DNA of 64,000 nt, taken from the NCBI RefSeq assembly GCF_022807995.1, contig NZ_CP094351.1, positions 2,201,001 to 2,265,000 of the forward strand. Direction: 5' to 3'. Of the stretch, positions 31,874 through 41,119 are shown piece after piece. The position numbers and the translations under genes are program-made. Within the stretch, counting starts at the first letter, position 1. Every line of letters begins with the position of its first letter. The notes beneath the pieces were generated by a model. That model was not told the origin of the DNA and made no database searches. It saw only the letters and a program-made list of their open reading frames with translations. This stretch comes from Pseudomonas orientalis (GTDB taxonomy: Bacteria; Pseudomonadota; Gammaproteobacteria; Pseudomonadales; Pseudomonadaceae).

Positions 31874-33817
31874 TCAGTACTTGAAGCGGCCCACCAGGCC
31901 CTTGAGCTGGCCGGAAATATCCGTCAACCGACCTGAGCCGGTTTGCGCCGTATGGGCAAACTCTTCGACCAGTTGCGCATCGGCATGGATCTGCGCGATG
32001 TGCCGGTTGATCTCTTCGGCCACCTGGTGCTGTTCTTCGGCGGCCGTGGCGATCTGAGTGTTCTGGTCGCGGATCGAGTCCACCGAGCCACGGATCTTTT
32101 CGAAGCTGTCGCGGGCCTGCTGGATGCGCTCCACGCTGGTGTGCGACACCAGCAAACTGCCTTGCATCTGCTGGGTGACCTCCTGGGTGCGGCGGGCAAG
32201 ATTGCCCAGCAGGCTGTCGATCTCGCCGGTGGAGTCGGCGGTGCGTCGGGCCAGCGCGCGGACCTCGTCGGCCACCACGGCGAAACCGCGGCCCTGGTCG
32301 CCGGCGCGGGCGGCTTCGATCGCGGCGTTGAGTGCCAGCAAGTTGGTCTGTTCGGCAATCGAACGGATGGTGTCGAGGATGGTGTTGATGTTCTGGCTGT
32401 CCTGCTCCAGCAACTGCATGGTCTGGGTCGACTTCTGCAGGTCTTCGCTGAGCTTGAGCACGCTGCCGGTGGCTTCACCGATGTGCTGCTGGCCGTTGTG
32501 TACGTCGCGATAGCCCTCGTCGGCACTCACCGCCGCGGCGCTGCAGGAGCGGGCCACTTCATTGGCGGTAGCCACCATCTCGTTGAAGGCGGTGCTCACC
32601 AGCTCCACGGCTTCGCGCTGGCGACCGGCGGCCTGGTTCATGTTACTGGCCACTTCGCTGGTGTCGGCGGCGGCGGTTTGCAGGTCCGAGGACGCGTTGC
32701 CGATGCGCTGCACCAATTGCGCAATCATGCCCAGGAACTGGTTGAACCAGCCGGCGAGGATGGCGGTTTCGTCCTTGCCCTGCACCTTGAGCTGACGCGT
32801 GAGGTCGCCTTCACCTTCGGCGATTTCCTGCAGGCCATCGGCCACGCCGCGAATCGGGCGCACAATCACGCGGGCGAAACTGGCGCCGACAATGGCGAAC
32901 ACCACGGCCAATACGGCGGCGATGGCCGCGATCAACCAGGTCAGACGGGTGGCGCCGGCCATCACTTCATCGCGCTTGATCAGCCCGATAAAGCGCCAGC
33001 CCAGGTCTTTGGAGCTGACCACGTTGGCCATATAGGCCACGCCGTCGATGTCGACCTGGGTCACGCCGTCGCCGCCCTTGGCCAGTTCGGCGTAGTTCGG
33101 GCCCAGGTCGGCCAGGGGCTTGAAGTTGTGCTTGGCATCGCTGGGGTCCACCAGCACGTTGCCGTTGCCTTCCACCAGCATCAGGTAGCCGCTGTCGCCA
33201 AGCTTGATGGTGCGCACCAGCTCAGTCAGTTGCTTGAGTGACACGTCCAGCCCGACCACGCCGAGAATGTTGCCGGTGGCATCGGCGACGGTGCGCACGG
33301 TGCCGATCAGCACCACGTCGTCCGGGGCCCAGTAGTAGGCCCCGGTGCGCACGGTCTTGCCCGGCGCGGCGACGGCGGCCTGGTACCAGGGGCGCACACG
33401 CGGGTCGTAGTTGTTCAGTTTGGTGTCGTCCGGCCAACTGGCGTAGCCGCCATCGCGCAGGCCCAGGGACAGGTAGGCGGTGCTGGGATGGCTTTTGGCG
33501 AACTGGTCGAAAATCGCCAGCAGTTCGGTATTGGTCGGTGTGAGCGGGATTTGCGCCGCGTCCGCGCCGGCGTAGCTTTTCAGGTCCTTGGCCGCGATAA
33601 CACGCGGGTCCTTGGCCACGTACTCGACGTTCTGGCTGATACCGTCGAAAAACTGCTTCATGCCATTGTCGATCTGGCGGATCTCGCGACCGCTGCTGTC
33701 GAGAAAGTTGGCGAGGGCACCTTCGCGCACGTTCAGCACCACGATAACGGCGACCAGGATGACCGGCACGCACGCGATGGCCGCAAACGCCCATGTCAGC
33801 TTCTGCTTGATATTCAT
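31874..33817 (-). CDS. Methyl-accepting chemotaxis protein with double-Cache sensor
   Basis: 647 residues: membrane segment at 8-30, periplasmic dCache domain about 35-285 ([54 protein letters not shown]), a second membrane segment about 290-312, HAMP ([23 protein letters not shown]) and the conserved signalling tip [20 protein letters not shown]. dCache receptors of pseudomonads often sense amino acids, organic acids or amines. It is adjacent to the catabolic regulon but has no TATGGTAT site, so a role in taxis to its substrate is only a possibility. Confidence 0.93.
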   Translation of the reverse strand: MNIKQKLTWAFAAIACVPVILVAVIVVLNVREGALANFLDSSGREIRQIDNGMKQFFDGISQNVEYVAKDPRVIAAKDLKSYAGADAAQIPLTPTNTELLAIFDQFAKSHPSTAYLSLGLRDGGYASWPDDTKLNNYDPRVRPWYQAAVAAPGKTVRTGAYYWAPDDVVLIGTVRTVADATGNILGVVGLDVSLKQLTELVRTIKLGDSGYLMLVEGNGNVLVDPSDAKHNFKPLADLGPNYAELAKGGDGVTQVDIDGVAYMANVVSSKDLGWRFIGLIKRDEVMAGATRLTWLIAAIAAVLAVVFAIVGASFARVIVRPIRGVADGLQEIAEGEGDLTRQLKVQGKDETAILAGWFNQFLGMIAQLVQRIGNASSDLQTAAADTSEVASNMNQAAGRQREAVELVSTAFNEMVATANEVARSCSAAAVSADEGYRDVHNGQQHIGEATGSVLKLSEDLQKSTQTMQLLEQDSQNINTILDTIRSIAEQTNLLALNAAIEAARAGDQGRGFAVVADEVRALARRTADSTGEIDSLLGNLARRTQEVTQQMQGSLLVSHTSVERIQQARDSFEKIRGSVDSIRDQNTQIATAAEEQHQVAEEINRHIAQIHADAQLVEEFAHTAQTGSGRLTDISGQLKGLVGRFKY

Positions 33818-33958
33818 GACTTCACCCGCGGGTATTTATAGTTTTGGCAAGGGGAAACGGTCGTGCTAAGCGTCGCATGCATTGTTATGGGGCCGAGGCC
33901 ATGCGTACCCTCGGTTTATCGACCGAGGGCGCCGGCACTTGAGGTGACGGGCGGGGAC

Positions 33959-34849
33959 TCAGCCGATTTGATCGCCGGCCAGGGCGTCGCGGCGCATCGA
34001 CTGCAGGTTTTTCTCGATGGTTTCGCAGATCGCTTCCATTTGGATCTGATGCTCGCTGGAGCGAAACGGGCTTTGCAGGTCGGTGCCGATACGTTCGATG
34101 GCCAGCAGCATGAAGCCCACCACCGTTGAGGCCAGCGGGGTGAACCAGCCGAGGGATTCCACCAGGCCCACGGGGACGATCAGGCAGAACAGCGAAATGA
34201 ACAGCCGTGGGAAATACACGTAGGGGTAGGGCAGCGGTGTGTTGGCGATGCGCTCCATGCCGCCCTGGGCATTGGACAGGTCCACCAGCGTCGACTCCAG
34301 CCGCGCCAGGCGGATGCTGTCCAGATGACCGGCCTTGTATTCCCGGGCGAGCAATGCGGCCGAGCCGGTGAGAATATCGTTGGCAAAGTTGTTGGTGGCG
34401 CCATTGCGCGCGAATTCCTCATCAGGGATGAACGCGCGCACTTCCTCCGGGCACGGCTCGCCCTTCAGGTGCGCGGCCAGGCAGTTCACGTAGGCCACAT
34501 GCCGGCGCAGCAGGGTGGATTTGATCGGGTTCACTTCGCTGTCAGGGTCGTCCAGCAGGGTCAGCACCTGGCGCGCGAAGCTGCGCGAGTTGTTGACCAT
34601 CGAGCCCCATAAGGTGCGCGCTTCCCACCAGCGGTTATAGGCGCTGCTGTTACGAAAGCTGATCAGCACCACCAGCGCCGAACCCAGCAAGGTCAGCGGC
34701 ATCAGCGGCAGGTTGATCTTGGTGTTGAGGAACAGCATGAAATCCACCGTGACGGCGATATCCCACAACAATAGCCAGAACAGGGCCCAGCCCACATAGC
34801 CCATGGTCTTGATGATCAGGCGATATTTCTTGAGAAGGGCAGCTTTCAA
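33959..34849 (-). CDS. Bestrophin-family anion channel protein
   Basis: 296 residues of the bestrophin/UPF0187 family: early hydrophobic pair (YVGWALFWLLLWDIAVTVDF), the signature SFRNSSAYNRWWEARTLWGSMVN near 65-85, then PLPYPYVYFPRLFISLFCLIVPVGL and VVGFMLLAIERIGTDLQSPF (about 250). Bacterial members form pentameric channels in the inner membrane. Monocistronic; its physiological role is not evident from the neighbours. Confidence 0.9.
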   Translation of the reverse strand: MKAALLKKYRLIIKTMGYVGWALFWLLLWDIAVTVDFMLFLNTKINLPLMPLTLLGSALVVLISFRNSSAYNRWWEARTLWGSMVNNSRSFARQVLTLLDDPDSEVNPIKSTLLRRHVAYVNCLAAHLKGEPCPEEVRAFIPDEEFARNGATNNFANDILTGSAALLAREYKAGHLDSIRLARLESTLVDLSNAQGGMERIANTPLPYPYVYFPRLFISLFCLIVPVGLVESLGWFTPLASTVVGFMLLAIERIGTDLQSPFRSSEHQIQMEAICETIEKNLQSMRRDALAGDQIG

Positions 34850-35190
34850 ACGAGAACCTCGCGGCGTGCGGTTGGCGACATTGCCAGCTTACGACGCCGG
34901 TGACGGGTGAAGGTTCGCCTGTCGAGACCCGGTTGGCTGTTTTAGTCAATGCAAGGCGCAACGCCAATGTTGATGTAACAGGAAGTGTCCCTGAACTGCC
35001 GATGCCAGGGGCTGCCGAGAAACTGGAACAACTTTGGTACTGATGACGTCTTGCGCGGCAATCGCTGTACATTGCGTTCGAGGCAAAAAGCCATTAACCG
35101 CAGGGTTTACCACGTGATTTGTTTTGGGGCCGGGCTGCAGGGATTTCGTAGCTGAGATCAGGAATCAAGTTGGATGATCAGGGCTCTTTC
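34850..35190. other. Intergenic region, nothing recognised
   Basis: 341 bases between divergent genes (bestrophin leftward, HTH-like protein rightward). No REP, no strong palindrome and no supported ORF seen. Promoters for both genes must lie here. Confidence 0.5.
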
Positions 35191-36042
35191 ATGCATGTCA
35201 GTTCGTTGAAGTCGGCTATGTGTAATACCGCGCAAGCGCTCGAACGTCACAAGGATTTTGAAGCGTGCTTGAGGGCGCATTACCACGTGCTGCTCGTGCC
35301 TTATTCCAGACGACCGTTTTTCTATAAGAGTGCACTTAAATACAGCCGTTTGATGGTGTCGTTTGCATTATTGAGTGAGTACTTCGCCACTCCGTTACCG
35401 TTGTTGTCCGAAGTTAAAACCCTGTGCGTAACGCGCAGGTACTGTTCAAAAAACAGCCTGGAGTCAATGTTTCTGTTATTACGCGCGCTGGGCTTCATGG
35501 AGGTGGCGCCGCACCCGGAAGACAGTCGTTTCCGGGTCTATGCGCCTTCGGATGAAGCCTGCCGTGAAGCACGCCTGATGTTGACCTCGCTCACCGAATC
35601 GTTGGCGCGGCTGTACCCTGACCGGGCGATCTTCCGGCAAATGCGCGAGTTGGATGATCGCGGCTTCCTGGCCCTCTACTTCAAGGGCTTTGCCATCATT
35701 CTCGATGCCGATCTGACGGTCGATGTATTGCTGCCCGAATGTTATTGGCTGGTGAAAAGAGACGCCGGGCACCTGTTGATGCTGGCCATTTATAACGATG
35801 CCTTTGCCCCGGAAAATGATCGGGCAACGTTCAGGTCGTCGTCCTATCTGGCATTGGCCAAGCAACTTTCGGTGTCCAAGACCCACATTATCCGAATGGT
35901 CCAGGAGGGCGTGGAAAAGGGCTATTTCAAAGCGCACTCCAAGACCCGCCTGGAAGTGCTGCCGCCCTTCGTCAGTCTGGTAAAGCGGTTCATGGCCTTT
36001 TCATTTGCGGTGGGCCTGCATGCTATTGAAATGGGAGCGTAA
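35191..36042 (+). CDS. Unrecognised protein with possible C-terminal winged helix
   Basis: 283 residues, no family recognised. It is predominantly helical; residues about 215-255 (SSYLALAKQLSVSKTHIIRMVQEGVEKGYFKAHS) look like a helix-turn-helix with wing, so it may bind DNA. It carries no signal peptide or membrane segment. Its stop lies two bases before the diguanylate cyclase gene, so the two form an operon. Base composition is somewhat AT-richer than average. The start at 35191 has CAGGG upstream; TTG at 35170 is an alternative. Confidence 0.6.
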   Translation: MHVSSLKSAMCNTAQALERHKDFEACLRAHYHVLLVPYSRRPFFYKSALKYSRLMVSFALLSEYFATPLPLLSEVKTLCVTRRYCSKNSLESMFLLLRALGFMEVAPHPEDSRFRVYAPSDEACREARLMLTSLTESLARLYPDRAIFRQMRELDDRGFLALYFKGFAIILDADLTVDVLLPECYWLVKRDAGHLLMLAIYNDAFAPENDRATFRSSSYLALAKQLSVSKTHIIRMVQEGVEKGYFKAHSKTRLEVLPPFVSLVKRFMAFSFAVGLHAIEMGA

Positions 36043-36044
36043 GG

Positions 36045-37070
36045 ATGCCGGCTCACTTGAAGTTAAGACCCAGGATGCGCAGGTTGCTGTCGCCTGCGGT
36101 CACGCAAGCCGAATGGATAGGCATCATTGCCTGGACAGGTATCGGTTGGATGCAGGCCACGCTGTTCGACATGTCCATGTTGAGTATCACCCTCGGCCTG
36201 TTGCTTGTTTGCCGTGTTCATTCGTTGACGACAAACTTTCTGCTGTGGCGGTTGCTCGGGGTGGCTTATATCGTGCTGCTGTCCGTAGGCTTTGCCTATG
36301 TCATTCACTTGAATCCGCAATTGCGCATCTATGGCTTGCCCTTGGCCGTTATCCTGGTGGTCGGCAGCGCGATTCTGTTTATCAGTGTCCAGGATTATCT
36401 GGTCGGCGCGCTGTCGGTGTGGCTCATTCTGTGGTCGCCCATGCAGGCCGGGCTGTATGCAGCAACCCAGAGTTATCTGTTGATATTTTGTGCCTCGTCG
36501 GTGTCGATCGGTTTTATCCTCAGTTACTCGTACTTGAAGAACCTGCGTTCGGTGTTGCTGGTGGAAAGCGAGTTTCGCGCCTTGGCCGAAACCGATTATC
36601 TGACCTCCATTCTCAACCGGCGCGCGTTCATGCAAAGCTTCGAACGGTTGCTCGCCAGCGGCCAGGGGGGCTACTTCATCATGCTCGACATCGACAGCTT
36701 CAAGGCCATGAACGACCGGTATGGCCACGATGTGGGCGACAAAATTCTGCGCGCGATGGCGCTCTGCCTGAAAAACGCCAAAGGCAGCTACAGCTTTGGA
36801 AGGATCGGCGGCGAAGAGTTCGGCGTGCTGTTGCAGGGCGATGACCCGGCGCTTGCCTGCGAGTTTGTGCTGGATTTGCTGCAGGCGATCCGTTGCAGCG
36901 TCGCGGCGCCGCACAACTATACGTGCAGTGCCGGCATGGCGCGCTTTGCTTCAGGTGACGAGCTGTCGGCGGTGCTCAAGATCGCGGACAAGAACCTGTA
37001 TGGCGCCAAGCGCAATGGCAAGGACTGTGTGCACCTGGACGGCGCGCCGCTGCGGCCCGTCGCGGCCTGA
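36045..37070 (+). CDS. Membrane-anchored diguanylate cyclase (GGDEF)
   Basis: 341 residues. About six hydrophobic segments in residues 20-165 form a membrane sensor; a short helix (ESEFRALAETDYLTSILNRRAF) leads into a GGDEF domain (about 178-335). The active-site motif is GGEEF (about 252), with DIDSFKAMNDRYGHDVGD before it. The inhibitory RxxD site upstream of GGEEF is missing (the matching residues are KGSY), so product inhibition by that site is unlikely. It makes c-di-GMP, presumably under control of the membrane part and of the coupled upstream gene. Confidence 0.92.
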   Translation: MPAHLKLRPRMRRLLSPAVTQAEWIGIIAWTGIGWMQATLFDMSMLSITLGLLLVCRVHSLTTNFLLWRLLGVAYIVLLSVGFAYVIHLNPQLRIYGLPLAVILVVGSAILFISVQDYLVGALSVWLILWSPMQAGLYAATQSYLLIFCASSVSIGFILSYSYLKNLRSVLLVESEFRALAETDYLTSILNRRAFMQSFERLLASGQGGYFIMLDIDSFKAMNDRYGHDVGDKILRAMALCLKNAKGSYSFGRIGGEEFGVLLQGDDPALACEFVLDLLQAIRCSVAAPHNYTCSAGMARFASGDELSAVLKIADKNLYGAKRNGKDCVHLDGAPLRPVAA

Positions 37071-37087
37071 AGCGCAGCCCGTGTTGT

Positions 37088-37399
37088 TCAGCGCTGGGCC
37101 AGCACACTGGCCAGCAAGCCGGGGAAGCGCTCCTCGAGCTCGTCGCGCCGCAATGAGTTCATATGGGTAGTGCCCACGTTGCGTGTGTTCACAAGGCCCG
37201 CGTCGCGCAAGACCCTGAAGTGGTGGGACATGCTGGATTTGGGCCGCCCACCGTCCAGTTCGCCACAGCTGGCTTCGGGCACGCCGGCCAGGCAGCGCAC
37301 GATGTCCAGGCGCACGGGATCGCTGAGGGCGTAGAGCAGACGCTCCAGCGTGAGTTCTTGCAGGGTAGGGTGTTTGAAGGCGCGCATGGGGCGAATCAT
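37088..37399 (-). CDS. ArsR-family repressor
   Basis: 103-residue winged helix of the ArsR/SmtB class: LLYALSDPVRLDIVRCLAG, KSSMSHHFRVLRDAGLVNTRN (recognition helix, about 50-70). Only a few cysteines are present (CLAGVPEASCGELD) and no classic CVC metal motif is seen, so it may sense something other than metal, such as oxidants or electrophiles. It is divergent from xenA, with a perfect palindrome between them. A start at 37387 is also possible. Confidence 0.88.
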   Translation of the reverse strand: MIRPMRAFKHPTLQELTLERLLYALSDPVRLDIVRCLAGVPEASCGELDGGRPKSSMSHHFRVLRDAGLVNTRNVGTTHMNSLRRDELEERFPGLLASVLAQR

Positions 37400-37424
37400 A
37401 ACAGGGGGGTATCGCTGAATACCA

Positions 37425-37446
37425 TAGTTCGATTACCATCGAACTA
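37425..37446. promoter_or_regulatory. Palindromic operator between arsR-type gene and xenA
   Basis: TAGTTCGAT-tacc-ATCGAACTA, perfect nine-base arms, 33 bases before xenA and 26 before the regulator start. Likely ArsR-protein site. Confidence 0.72.
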
Positions 37447-37478
37447 TCGAATCACACACCCTTCCCATGGAGTCTCTG

Positions 37479-38570
37479 ATGTCCGCGTTATTCGAACCGT
37501 TCAAACTAAAAGACGTTACCCTGCGCAATCGCATTGCCATTCCGCCGATGTGCCAATACATGGCCGAGGACGGCATGGTCAATGACTGGCACCACGTGCA
37601 CCTGGCCGGCATGGCCCGTGGCGGGGCCGGCCTGCTGGTGGTCGAGGCCACCGCCGTCGCGCCTGAGGGGCGTATCACCCCAGGCTGCGCCGGTATCTGG
37701 AGCGATGCCCATGCCCAGGCGTTCGTGCCGATGGTCAAGGCCATCAAGGCAGCGGGCTCCGTACCGGGTATCCAGATTGCCCACGCCGGTCGCAAAGCCA
37801 GCGCCAACCGCCCATGGGAAGGTGACGACCACATTCCTGCGTCCGATGCCCGTAGCTGGGAAACCATCGCGCCGTCGGCAATCGCGTTCGGCGCGAATCT
37901 GCCCAACGTGCCGCGTGCCATGACCCTGGACGATATCGCCCGCGTGCAGCAGGATTTCGTCGACGCCGCCCGTCGCGCCCGTGATGCCGGGTTTGAGTGG
38001 ATTGAGCTGCACTTCGCCCACGGCTACCTGGGCCAGAGCTTTTTCTCCGAACACTCCAACCAGCGTACCGACGCCTACGGTGGCAGCTTCGACAACCGCA
38101 GCCGCTTCCTGCTGGAAACCCTGGCCGCCGTGCGTGAAGTCTGGCCGGAAAACCTGCCGCTTACCGCACGCTTCGGCGTAATCGAATACGACGGCCGGGA
38201 TGAGCAGACCCTCACCGAGTCCATCGAACTGGCCCGCCGCTTCAAGGCCGGTGGCCTGGACCTGCTGAGTGTCAGCGTCGGGTTCACCATTCCCGACACC
38301 AACATCCCGTGGGGCCCGGCGTTCATGGGCCCGATTGCCGAGCGTGTACGCCGCGAGGCGGGCATCCCGGTGACGTCGGCGTGGGGCTTTGGTACGCCGC
38401 AACTGGCCGAAGGCGCGCTGCAGGCCGGGCACCTTGACCTGGTGTCGGTGGGTCGCGCGCATCTGGCGGATCCGCATTGGGCGTACTTTGCGGCCAAGGA
38501 ACTGGGCGTGGAAAAGTCGTCCTGGACCCTGCCGGCGCCTTACGCGCACTGGTTGGAACGCTATCGCTGA
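37479..38570 (+). CDS. xenA: Xenobiotic reductase A (Old Yellow Enzyme family)
   Basis: FMN-dependent NADPH ene-reductase, 363 residues, matching Pseudomonas XenA from memory over nearly its whole length: SALFEPF, IAIPPMCQYMAEDG (Cys and Tyr of the active site, about 25-27), the His pair in WIELHFAHGYLGQSFFS (about 178-181) and SVGRAHLADPHWAYFA. It reduces activated C=C bonds, quinones and nitro compounds. Start chosen at 37479 because GGAG lies eight bases upstream. Probably controlled by the divergent ArsR repressor. Confidence 0.95.
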   Translation: MSALFEPFKLKDVTLRNRIAIPPMCQYMAEDGMVNDWHHVHLAGMARGGAGLLVVEATAVAPEGRITPGCAGIWSDAHAQAFVPMVKAIKAAGSVPGIQIAHAGRKASANRPWEGDDHIPASDARSWETIAPSAIAFGANLPNVPRAMTLDDIARVQQDFVDAARRARDAGFEWIELHFAHGYLGQSFFSEHSNQRTDAYGGSFDNRSRFLLETLAAVREVWPENLPLTARFGVIEYDGRDEQTLTESIELARRFKAGGLDLLSVSVGFTIPDTNIPWGPAFMGPIAERVRREAGIPVTSAWGFGTPQLAEGALQAGHLDLVSVGRAHLADPHWAYFAAKELGVEKSSWTLPAPYAHWLERYR

Positions 38571-38603
38571 GGCAAGCAGAGAGCGTTTTTGCGCATATCC
38601 AAA

Positions 38604-38691
38604 TGTGGGAGGGGGCTTGCCCCGATAGCAGTGGGTCAGTCTCAATATTTTTGACTGATACACCGCCATCGGGGGCAAGCCCCCTCCCACA
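38604..38691. repeat. REP pair (type GTGGGAGGGGGCTTGC)
   Basis: Inverted pair 33 bases after the xenA stop. Confidence 0.9.
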
Positions 38692-38767
38692 TTTTGTTTT
38701 TCATCCATCAGACAATCCGCGCCACGCCGTACAAAGCTGATACACGAAAAACAACAAATGAGAAACG

Positions 38768-38792
38768 ATATCAAACGAGAACTGTTTGATAT
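38768..38792. promoter_or_regulatory. Dyad upstream of the siderophore receptor
   Basis: ATATCAAAC-gagaact-GTTTGATAT, perfect nine-base arms. It does not match a classic Fur box; the binding protein is unknown. It lies 66 bases before the receptor start. Confidence 0.5.
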
Positions 38793-38858
38793 ATGATGCG
38801 CGGCGAATTCTTGGCAGGTTTGCCGCCCCATCTGGCTCATTCACTAGGTTCAACATCC

Positions 38859-40985
38859 ATGCGTCGTACCCTGATTTCCATCTGTGTGCTGCAGGCGTTT
38901 TCGCCGTTCAGTTGGGCAGATAGTGCCCCCACTGAAAAAACCAGTCTTGAGTTGCAAGCGACCACTGTGACCGGCACGGCGGATTTCGAGACGGCTCAGG
39001 GACCGGTCAAGGGCTACCACGCCACACGTTCAGCCAGTGCGACGCGTACCGATACATCCATCCATGAAACACCGCAGTCCATCACCGTGGTCTCCAAAGA
39101 CGTGGTCGAGGACATTGGTGCGACGCGTCTGCAAGATGCGCTCGATTACGCGGGCGGGGTGGGTCGGGCGAATAACTTCGGCGGCCAGGGCCTCACCAGT
39201 TTCACCGTGCGCGGCTTTACCACTGCAGAGTTCTATCGCAATGGCTTCCCCGTGAACCGCGGCTACCCGGCCATGCCCGACGCCAACACGATCGAACGTC
39301 TTGAAGTGTTGCGTGGCCCGGCGACCATGCTCTACGGCCGGGGCGATCCCGGCGGCACCTTCAACGTGGTGTCCAAGCAGCCGTTGGCCGAGCGTACGGT
39401 CACACTGGGCAGCCAACTGGATGATCAAGGCATGAAGCGCGGCACTCTGGATGCTTCCGGCCCGCTGGATGAAGACGGCCGCCTGGCCTATCGCCTGAAT
39501 GTGGTGGGCGAGGGCGGCGATACGTTCCGCGACCATGTCTCCACCGAACGCTACGGCGTGGCCCCGGTGCTGACCTGGCAAGCCACCGATGAGACCAAGG
39601 TGATCTTCGAAGGCGACTTCATACGCAACAACCACCCGCTGGATCGCGGCCTGACCCGCTTTGCCAACCAGCGCGGCACGCCGTCGCGCGACACCTTCTG
39701 GGGTGAAAAATACGCCGGTGATCTGCACAACGATAACAACACGGCGCAGTTGCGCTTTGAGCATCTGCTCAACGACAACTGGACCCTGGGCGGTGGTTTC
39801 CAGTGGCTGGACGGCACGATGAAGGGCAATGGCGTGGAGGCCAATAACGCAAGCAGCCTGGGGGCTGACGGCCGCACCCTGCAGCGCAACTTCAACTACC
39901 GCAAGCTGGAGTGGACCGACAAGGACTATCAGCTCAACCTGACCGGGCACTTCGCCACTGGCGGTTTCGAGCACACCTTGTTGACTGGCATCGAATACGA
40001 GGATTACGACTACAAGTCGATCATCCAACGTTCCAGCGCTGCTTTCCCGATCGATATCTTCAACCCGGTCTACGGCCAGCCACGTCCGGCGCTGACCCGC
40101 ACGCCGACCCACGATAAAGAGAACCTCAAAACCTATGCGGTCTTCGTCCAGGACCAGGTCGCGCTGACCGAACGATTGAAAGTCCTCGCCGGCGCACGCC
40201 TTGAGCGTTTCGAGCACCAGTACGAATCCTACGTGGCGGGCGTTAAACCGTGGAACGCGGCCGACAATGCGGTCACCCCGCGCGTCGGCGTGATGTATGA
40301 CCTGATCGACACCGTCGCGATCTACGCCGATGCCGCGCGCTCCTTCAAGCCGAACACCGGTGCCAGCCGTCAAGGTGGCGGGTTCGAACCGGAGAAGGGC
40401 AAGTCCTACGAGATGGGTGTGAAATGGGAAGCGCTGGATAAACAGCTGAGCGTCGACGCGGCGATCTACCAGATCGAAAAGAAGAACGTCCAGGGTGTCG
40501 ACCCGCTCGACTCTGCCTTCAATGTGGCGACCGGTCAGGTGCGCAGCCGTGGTTTCGACCTGAACGTGGCCGGTAACCTCACGCCTGAATGGCGGATGAT
40601 CGGCGGCTATGCCTACGTGGACGCCGCCGTTACCAAGGACACGACGGTCCGTACCGGAACGCGTCTGGCCAACATCCCGCGCAATAGCTTCAGCCTGCTC
40701 AACGTGTATGAGTTCCAGGATGGCGCACTCAAGGGCCTGGGCCTTGGCGCCGGTGGCAAATACGTGGCTGATCGTGCCGGGCAGACCACCAACTCCACCT
40801 TCACCATGGACGCTTACACGGTGGTCGACCTGCTCGGTTACTACAAGGTCAACGAGAACGTGCGGCTCAACCTGGATGTGAAGAACCTGTTCAACCGTGA
40901 ATACGAGGAGGGCTCGTTCCAGAACTTCTATGCCTACCCGGGCGAGCCGCGCACGGTGCAGGTCGGAATCGCCTACACCCTCTGA
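38859..40985 (+). CDS. TonB-dependent siderophore receptor
   Basis: 708-residue outer-membrane receptor. Signal peptide MRRTLISICVLQAFSPFSWA; TonB-box-like TTVTGTAD after it; plug (about 60-170) with HETPQSITVVSKDVVED, FTVRGFTTAEFYRNGFPV and LEVLRGPATMLYGRGDPGG; a 22-strand barrel closing VQVGIAYTL. No extra N-terminal signalling domain is present, so it is not of the FpvA transducer type. Ferrichrome- or hydroxamate-type ligand is plausible but not provable. The frame is open from 38793, but the signal peptide sets the start. No sigma or uptake gene adjoins it. Confidence 0.9.
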   Translation: MRRTLISICVLQAFSPFSWADSAPTEKTSLELQATTVTGTADFETAQGPVKGYHATRSASATRTDTSIHETPQSITVVSKDVVEDIGATRLQDALDYAGGVGRANNFGGQGLTSFTVRGFTTAEFYRNGFPVNRGYPAMPDANTIERLEVLRGPATMLYGRGDPGGTFNVVSKQPLAERTVTLGSQLDDQGMKRGTLDASGPLDEDGRLAYRLNVVGEGGDTFRDHVSTERYGVAPVLTWQATDETKVIFEGDFIRNNHPLDRGLTRFANQRGTPSRDTFWGEKYAGDLHNDNNTAQLRFEHLLNDNWTLGGGFQWLDGTMKGNGVEANNASSLGADGRTLQRNFNYRKLEWTDKDYQLNLTGHFATGGFEHTLLTGIEYEDYDYKSIIQRSSAAFPIDIFNPVYGQPRPALTRTPTHDKENLKTYAVFVQDQVALTERLKVLAGARLERFEHQYESYVAGVKPWNAADNAVTPRVGVMYDLIDTVAIYADAARSFKPNTGASRQGGGFEPEKGKSYEMGVKWEALDKQLSVDAAIYQIEKKNVQGVDPLDSAFNVATGQVRSRGFDLNVAGNLTPEWRMIGGYAYVDAAVTKDTTVRTGTRLANIPRNSFSLLNVYEFQDGALKGLGLGAGGKYVADRAGQTTNSTFTMDAYTVVDLLGYYKVNENVRLNLDVKNLFNREYEEGSFQNFYAYPGEPRTVQVGIAYTL

Positions 40986-41003
40986 CGCTGTACACAATGC
41001 AAA

Positions 41004-41092
41004 TGTGGGAGGGGGCTTGCCCCCGATAGCGGTGGGTCAGTCAGATTATCGGGTACTGATGCACCGCCATCGGGGGCAAGCCCCCTCCCACA
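41004..41092. repeat. REP pair (type GTGGGAGGGGGCTTGC)
   Basis: Inverted pair between the convergent receptor and GntR genes. Confidence 0.9.
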
Positions 41093-41119
41093 TTGGACCC
41101 CATTTACATCCTGGGGACG

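Noticed and set aside
37417..37426. GAATACCATA near xenA, identical to a half-site of the TATGGTAT regulon
   Set aside because: No second half-site is present and the adjacent perfect ArsR-type palindrome explains the region better; a chance match is likely, though xenA is also a flavin enzyme.
39030..40997. 655-codon open frame opposite the TonB-dependent receptor
   Set aside because: Same cause: third-position GC bias keeps the antisense frame open. The receptor on the plus strand has signal peptide, plug and barrel signatures.
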